Source: Bacillota bacterium
GTDB taxonomy: Bacteria > Bacillota > Clostridia > Acetivibrionales > DSM-1351
Assembly: GCA_023392075.1 (NCBI GenBank)
Contig: JAEVZU010000268.1
Coordinates: forward strand, 1 to 34,824
Length of the DNA: 34,824 bases
Direction of reading: 5' to 3'
A program made the translations under genes and the position numbers. Every line of letters begins with the position of its first letter. The stretch's first letter is position 1. The notes under the pieces were generated by a model, which was not told the DNA's origin, searched no databases, and saw only the letters and a program-made list of their open reading frames with translations. Below are positions 32,467 through 34,824 of the stretch, in pieces.

Positions 32467-32627
32467 TAGTACAATATTCTGCATATTGGGTGCATAATTT
32501 GGAGTGAATTTTTCGGAGGACAAGGCGGAGGAAGAAGGAATAATTGCTTTATTCCGACTGACGACAACGCAGTCATCAGGAAAATTCGCCCAAAGGATGC
32601 GCCCTGAATATACAGAATATTGTACTA
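32467..32627. mobile_element. 161-bp TIR element upstream of the PHP gene
   Basis: The ends TAGTACAATATTCTG and CAGAATATTGTACTA are perfect inverted repeats, and the similarity extends to about 30 bases with small differences. TA is present at both edges. The interior has GTGAATTTTTCGGAGGA, a GGAATAA/TTATTCC hairpin (32537-32555) and ACAACGCAG. The right edge is 6 bases before the GGAGG of the PHP gene. Confidence 0.8.
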
Positions 32628-32643
32628 CGACTTGGAGGAAAAA

Positions 32644-33504
32644 TTGAAAAATAATACGACAAAGCTAATTGATTTGCATACACACAGCACTGCCTCCGAC
32701 GGAAGCATGAGCCCTGCCGAGGTTGTCCGGCTGGCTCGTGAAAAAGGTCTTTCGGCAATAGCTTTGACAGATCATGATACTGTTGACGGAGTACAGGAAG
32801 CCCTGGAAGAGGGAAAAAGATCAGGCGTGGAAGTCATTCCGGGAATCGAAATAAGTGTGGATTTCAAGCCTGAAATGCACATTTTGGGCTATTTCCCAGG
32901 CATTAACGGCTATACAGGCATCAGGAAAGAACTTGAGGTTGTAAAGCAGGGCAGGGAAGTAAGGAATAAAAAGATTATAAGCAGGCTTAATGAGTTAGGG
33001 ATTGATATTACCCTGGAAGAAATAAAAAGTGTGGCACTGGGAGATATTATGGGGCGGCCGCATATTGCGAGAGTTCTGGTTAACAGAGGTTTTGTTGCAT
33101 CTATTGATGAAGCCTTTGACAGGTACCTGTGCAGGGAAGGACTGGCTTATTTCAAAAGGGTTGAGCTAAAGCCTGAAGATGGAATAAGGGCCATAAGTAA
33201 TGCTGGCGGACTGCCTGTATTGGCACATCCTGTTTTTCTGAAAAAATCCTGCGGCGAACTGGATAAGCTGCTGGCTGAGCTGAGAAATTACGGGTTGGCG
33301 GGCATTGAGGCCTTGTACAGTGAAAACTCCAGAGAGGATACCGGTAACTTTCTGAGACTTGCCATCAAATATGAACTTCTCGTTACCGGAGGAAGTGACT
33401 TTCATGGAAGTTTTAAGCCGGGGATAGAACTTGGAAAGGGAAGAGGAAATCTTGAGGTGCCGTATGAGCACCTGGAGAAGCTCAGGAGAGCAGCTAAGGC
33501 ATGA
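32644..33504 (+). CDS. PHP-domain phosphoesterase (TrpH/RNase AM-like)
   Basis: A 286-residue PHP-domain protein. The metal ligands appear in order: DLHTHSTASDG (His12, His14), ALTDHDT, PGIEIS, MHILGYFPG, GRPHIARVL, LAHPVF and GSDFHG. Relatives are 5'-3' exonucleases or 3',5'-nucleoside bisphosphate phosphatases that act in RNA end maturation and pAp turnover, so a similar role is likely. The start is the TTG at 32644, because GGAGG (32634-32638) is exactly 5 bases upstream. An earlier TTG at 32620 lies inside the TIR element. It is probably expressed from a promoter in or before the element. Confidence 0.9.
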   Translation: MKNNTTKLIDLHTHSTASDGSMSPAEVVRLAREKGLSAIALTDHDTVDGVQEALEEGKRSGVEVIPGIEISVDFKPEMHILGYFPGINGYTGIRKELEVVKQGREVRNKKIISRLNELGIDITLEEIKSVALGDIMGRPHIARVLVNRGFVASIDEAFDRYLCREGLAYFKRVELKPEDGIRAISNAGGLPVLAHPVFLKKSCGELDKLLAELRNYGLAGIEALYSENSREDTGNFLRLAIKYELLVTGGSDFHGSFKPGIELGKGRGNLEVPYEHLEKLRRAAKA

Positions 33505-33731
33505 GTGATAATAAATTCACCTTTTAAGACGGATATTTTCCGCCAATATCTTATTGCCCAAGGTTTTGATATCAAATTCGTTGTTAGATACTTCTTTGCC
33601 GTCAGCAGCAATAAAGCAATTGATATGCCTTTCCGTCCCTTGTCATAACGGAAAATATTGCGCCTTAAAATAAAGTTTTACTGCTTAATCCTGACCTAGA
33701 AAAGTTTAGAAAGGCTTAAAACTTCTGGAAC
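33505..33731. other. Intergenic region between the PHP gene and the smpB promoter
   Basis: No convincing gene. A minus-strand open frame (33642-33517) reads like a protein C-terminus (DGKEVSNNEFDIKTLGNKIL) but has no start codon. It may be the remnant of a lost gene. Together with the smpB leader, this makes about 457 bases without an intact protein gene. Confidence 0.3.
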
Positions 33732-33760
33732 TTGACCTTTTGGTGCTGCGGTGCTATAAT
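33732..33760 (+). promoter_or_regulatory. Strong promoter for smpB
   Basis: TTGACC at 33732-33737 and TATAAT at 33755-33760 are 17 bases apart, with an extended -10 (TGCTATAAT). It is about 200 bases before the smpB start, so the transcript would carry a long leader. Confidence 0.78.
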
Positions 33761-33769
33761 ATGTTCTGT

Positions 33770-33821
33770 CAGATAAATACGTAAAGAAAAAGCCCTTTCT
33801 CGAGAGGGTTATTTTTATCTG
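33770..33821 (+). promoter_or_regulatory. Structured smpB leader with a terminator-like hairpin
   Basis: CAGATAAA (33770-33777) pairs with TTTATCTG (33814-33821). Inside is the stem CCCTTT/AGAGGG (33793-33808) with loop CTCG, directly followed by TTATTTTTATC. The inner stem plus U-tract resembles an attenuator, and the outer stem would bind part of that U-tract. Whether it regulates smpB is inference. Confidence 0.45.
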
Positions 33822-33961
33822 ATGTTGTTTTGCAAGTTTGTCAGTGAATATAAATCTGTCGGTTATTTTTAAATCTATTAGCCTTGTGCAGAAGCTTGAT
33901 TGATCATGATCTTGGTTGTTGTGATCGCTGCGGTGTTTGCACAATGGAATTGGTGGTAGGA

Positions 33962-34426
33962 ATGGTAAAGGAAGCATATAAAGTTGTTGCACAAAATAAA
34001 AAAGCTCGTCATGATTACTTTATTGAAGAAACAATTGAGGCAGGTATTGTTTTGTCCGGAACTGAAGTAAAGTCCATCAGACAGGGCAAGCTGAACCTGA
34101 AGGAAAGCTATGCCTCCATTGTAGGCGGGGAAGTAATCCTGTGTGGGATGCATATAAGCCCATATGAGCAGGGCAACATATTTAACAAGGATCCTTTGCG
34201 GGACAGAAAGCTTCTGCTGCACAGGTCGGAAATAAACCGTCTGATTGGGTTGACACAGCAGAAAGGCTTCACTCTTGTACCTACCCAGGCATACCTGAAA
34301 CGCGGTATGGTAAAAATAGAACTTGGAGTTGCCAGAGGTAAAAAACTGTACGACAAGCGTGATGACATAGCTGCACGTGATGCAAAACGTGAAATCGACC
34401 GTAAGCTGAAGGAACAGCAGCGGTAA
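33962..34426 (+). CDS. smpB: SsrA-binding protein SmpB
   Basis: A 154-residue protein that binds tmRNA and carries it to stalled ribosomes for trans-translation. Landmarks are VVAQNKKARHDYFIEETIEA, GIVLSGTEVKSIRQGK, NLKESYASI, LCGMHISPYEQGN, RDRKLLLHRSEI and the basic C-terminal tail DKRDDIAARDAKREIDRKLK. The start at 33962 (MVKEAYKVVAQNKKARHDY) matches the usual family length. GGTGG lies 5 bases before it. Starts at 33884 and 33944 would add residues not typical of SmpB. ssrA follows 280 bases downstream. Confidence 0.95.
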   Translation: MVKEAYKVVAQNKKARHDYFIEETIEAGIVLSGTEVKSIRQGKLNLKESYASIVGGEVILCGMHISPYEQGNIFNKDPLRDRKLLLHRSEINRLIGLTQQKGFTLVPTQAYLKRGMVKIELGVARGKKLYDKRDDIAARDAKREIDRKLKEQQR

Positions 34427-34706
34427 GAGCAGCAAGCTTGTACCTGGCATGAGTGTCCAGAAGAATTGCTGAGTTTGCCGGAAGTAATGCTAATTATACC
34501 ATTGAAGTTGAAATACAGTAATAGGTATTGCCGAGGCGATAATGAGGGATTGCTGTCTCGGAATTATGTAAATTGATATTTGACAAGTTAATATTTTTGT
34601 AATAAGCTTAAAAGCCCAATTTGATACAATAATTACGAGGCAGGAACAGTCAGAACCTTTATCTGCCGGGTAATTTTGTCAAGTACGCACAGCGTACTAT
34701 ATACAT
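34427..34706. other. Spacer between smpB and ssrA
   Basis: This 280-base spacer has no gene. It contains an extended -10-like TGATACAAT (34622-34630) and, at its end, the likely ssrA promoter. I see no clear terminator for smpB. Confidence 0.35.
34676..34703 (+). promoter_or_regulatory. Probable ssrA promoter containing a palindrome
   Basis: TTGTCA at 34676-34681 and TATATA at 34698-34703 are 16 bases apart, ending 4 bases before the first G of tmRNA. The spacer is almost filled by the perfect inverted repeat AGTACGC-ACA-GCGTACT (34682-34698), a possible operator. Confidence 0.55.
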
Positions 34707-34824
34707 GGGGGCGTAATGGTTTCGACGGGATTGTTGAGACTTGATAAGCGGGTAGAGGATTCTCGTTGGCCTCTTAAAAAACGAGAACTTAAAATTAAAC
34801 GCTAAAAACGATAATTTCGCTTTA
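34707..34824 (+). ncRNA. ssrA: Transfer-messenger RNA (tmRNA), 5' part
   Basis: The RNA starts at the G-run GGGGGCGTAATGGTTTCGAC, the conserved 5' end of tmRNA that pairs with the 3' end to make the tRNA-like domain. It continues through the first helices to the tag reading frame. The resume codon is GCT at 34801, and the visible tag is AKNDNFAL, cut off by the window edge; the usual ending would be AA followed by a stop. It works with SmpB to rescue stalled ribosomes and to tag proteins for ClpXP. The 3' half is outside the window. Confidence 0.96.

Noticed and set aside
33517..33645. Minus-strand frame reading DGKEVSNNEFDIKTLGNKIL, like the end of a real protein
   Set aside because: It has no start codon between the two stops and no recognised family. 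At most it is the remnant of a lost gene, so I describe it only in the intergenic entry.
33884..33961. Longer SmpB with an N-terminal CCDRCGVC extension
   Set aside because: The extension lacks a ribosome binding site, is not typical of SmpB, and the start at 33962 gives the normal length.

Overview
The window is AT-rich chromosomal DNA from a Gram-positive, endospore-forming anaerobe. My best guess is a member of class Clostridia near Ruminiclostridium (clostridial cluster III). The class-level call rests on several things read in the sequence: strong AGGAGG-type ribosome binding sites, clpP-clpX followed by the spore-former protease LonB, clostridial MotAB, a YerC/TrpR-like regulator, and an HPr paralogue. 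The genus is inference from overall protein flavour only. Nearly all genes are housekeeping genes. I see no phage, CRISPR array, tRNA or rRNA. The only structured RNA gene is the 5' part of tmRNA at the right edge.

Layout. 1-82: start of a yerC-like gene on the minus strand. 321-1733: a membrane-anchored protein built from two copies of an unrecognised domain. 1887-6017 (minus): ECF transporter S component, hom, an ACT-domain regulator and thrC, the aspartate-to-threonine branch. 6198-9430 (minus): a chemoreceptor and a patatin-like hydrolase. 9694-11279 (plus): motAB. 11314-16012 (minus): a TPR membrane protein, folC, an unknown gene and pgi. 16532-18572 (plus): an ECF sigma factor, a zinc-finger anti-sigma factor and a bactofilin-like membrane protein, translationally coupled and bracketed by small TIR elements. 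19070-22159: an HPr paralogue lacking His15, uvrC and a phosphoesterase. 22290-27560: a protein-quality-control block (tig, clpP, clpX, lonB). 28007-30038: a secreted or anchored nuclease and tsaD. 30432-31624 (minus): a lytic transglycosylase and a Cys-rich protein. 31800-34824 (plus): a DUF402 protein, a PHP phosphoesterase, smpB and ssrA, the last two forming the trans-translation pair that feeds ClpXP.

The most unusual material is non-coding. (1) There is a set of 80-275 bp elements with terminal inverted repeats. Three different terminal families are each flanked by TA at both ends, and several of the elements share an interior module even though their ends differ. Two of them end right at the ribosome binding site of the downstream gene, and one pair flanks the ECF sigma operon in inverted orientation. 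(2) The spacer between tsaD and the transglycosylase carries a cluster of perfect and near-perfect DnaA boxes. (3) Structured leaders or operators lie upstream of smpB, ssrA and clpP. No single previously undescribed multi-gene system is evident. The TIR-element family and the DnaA-box cluster are the best candidates for something new.
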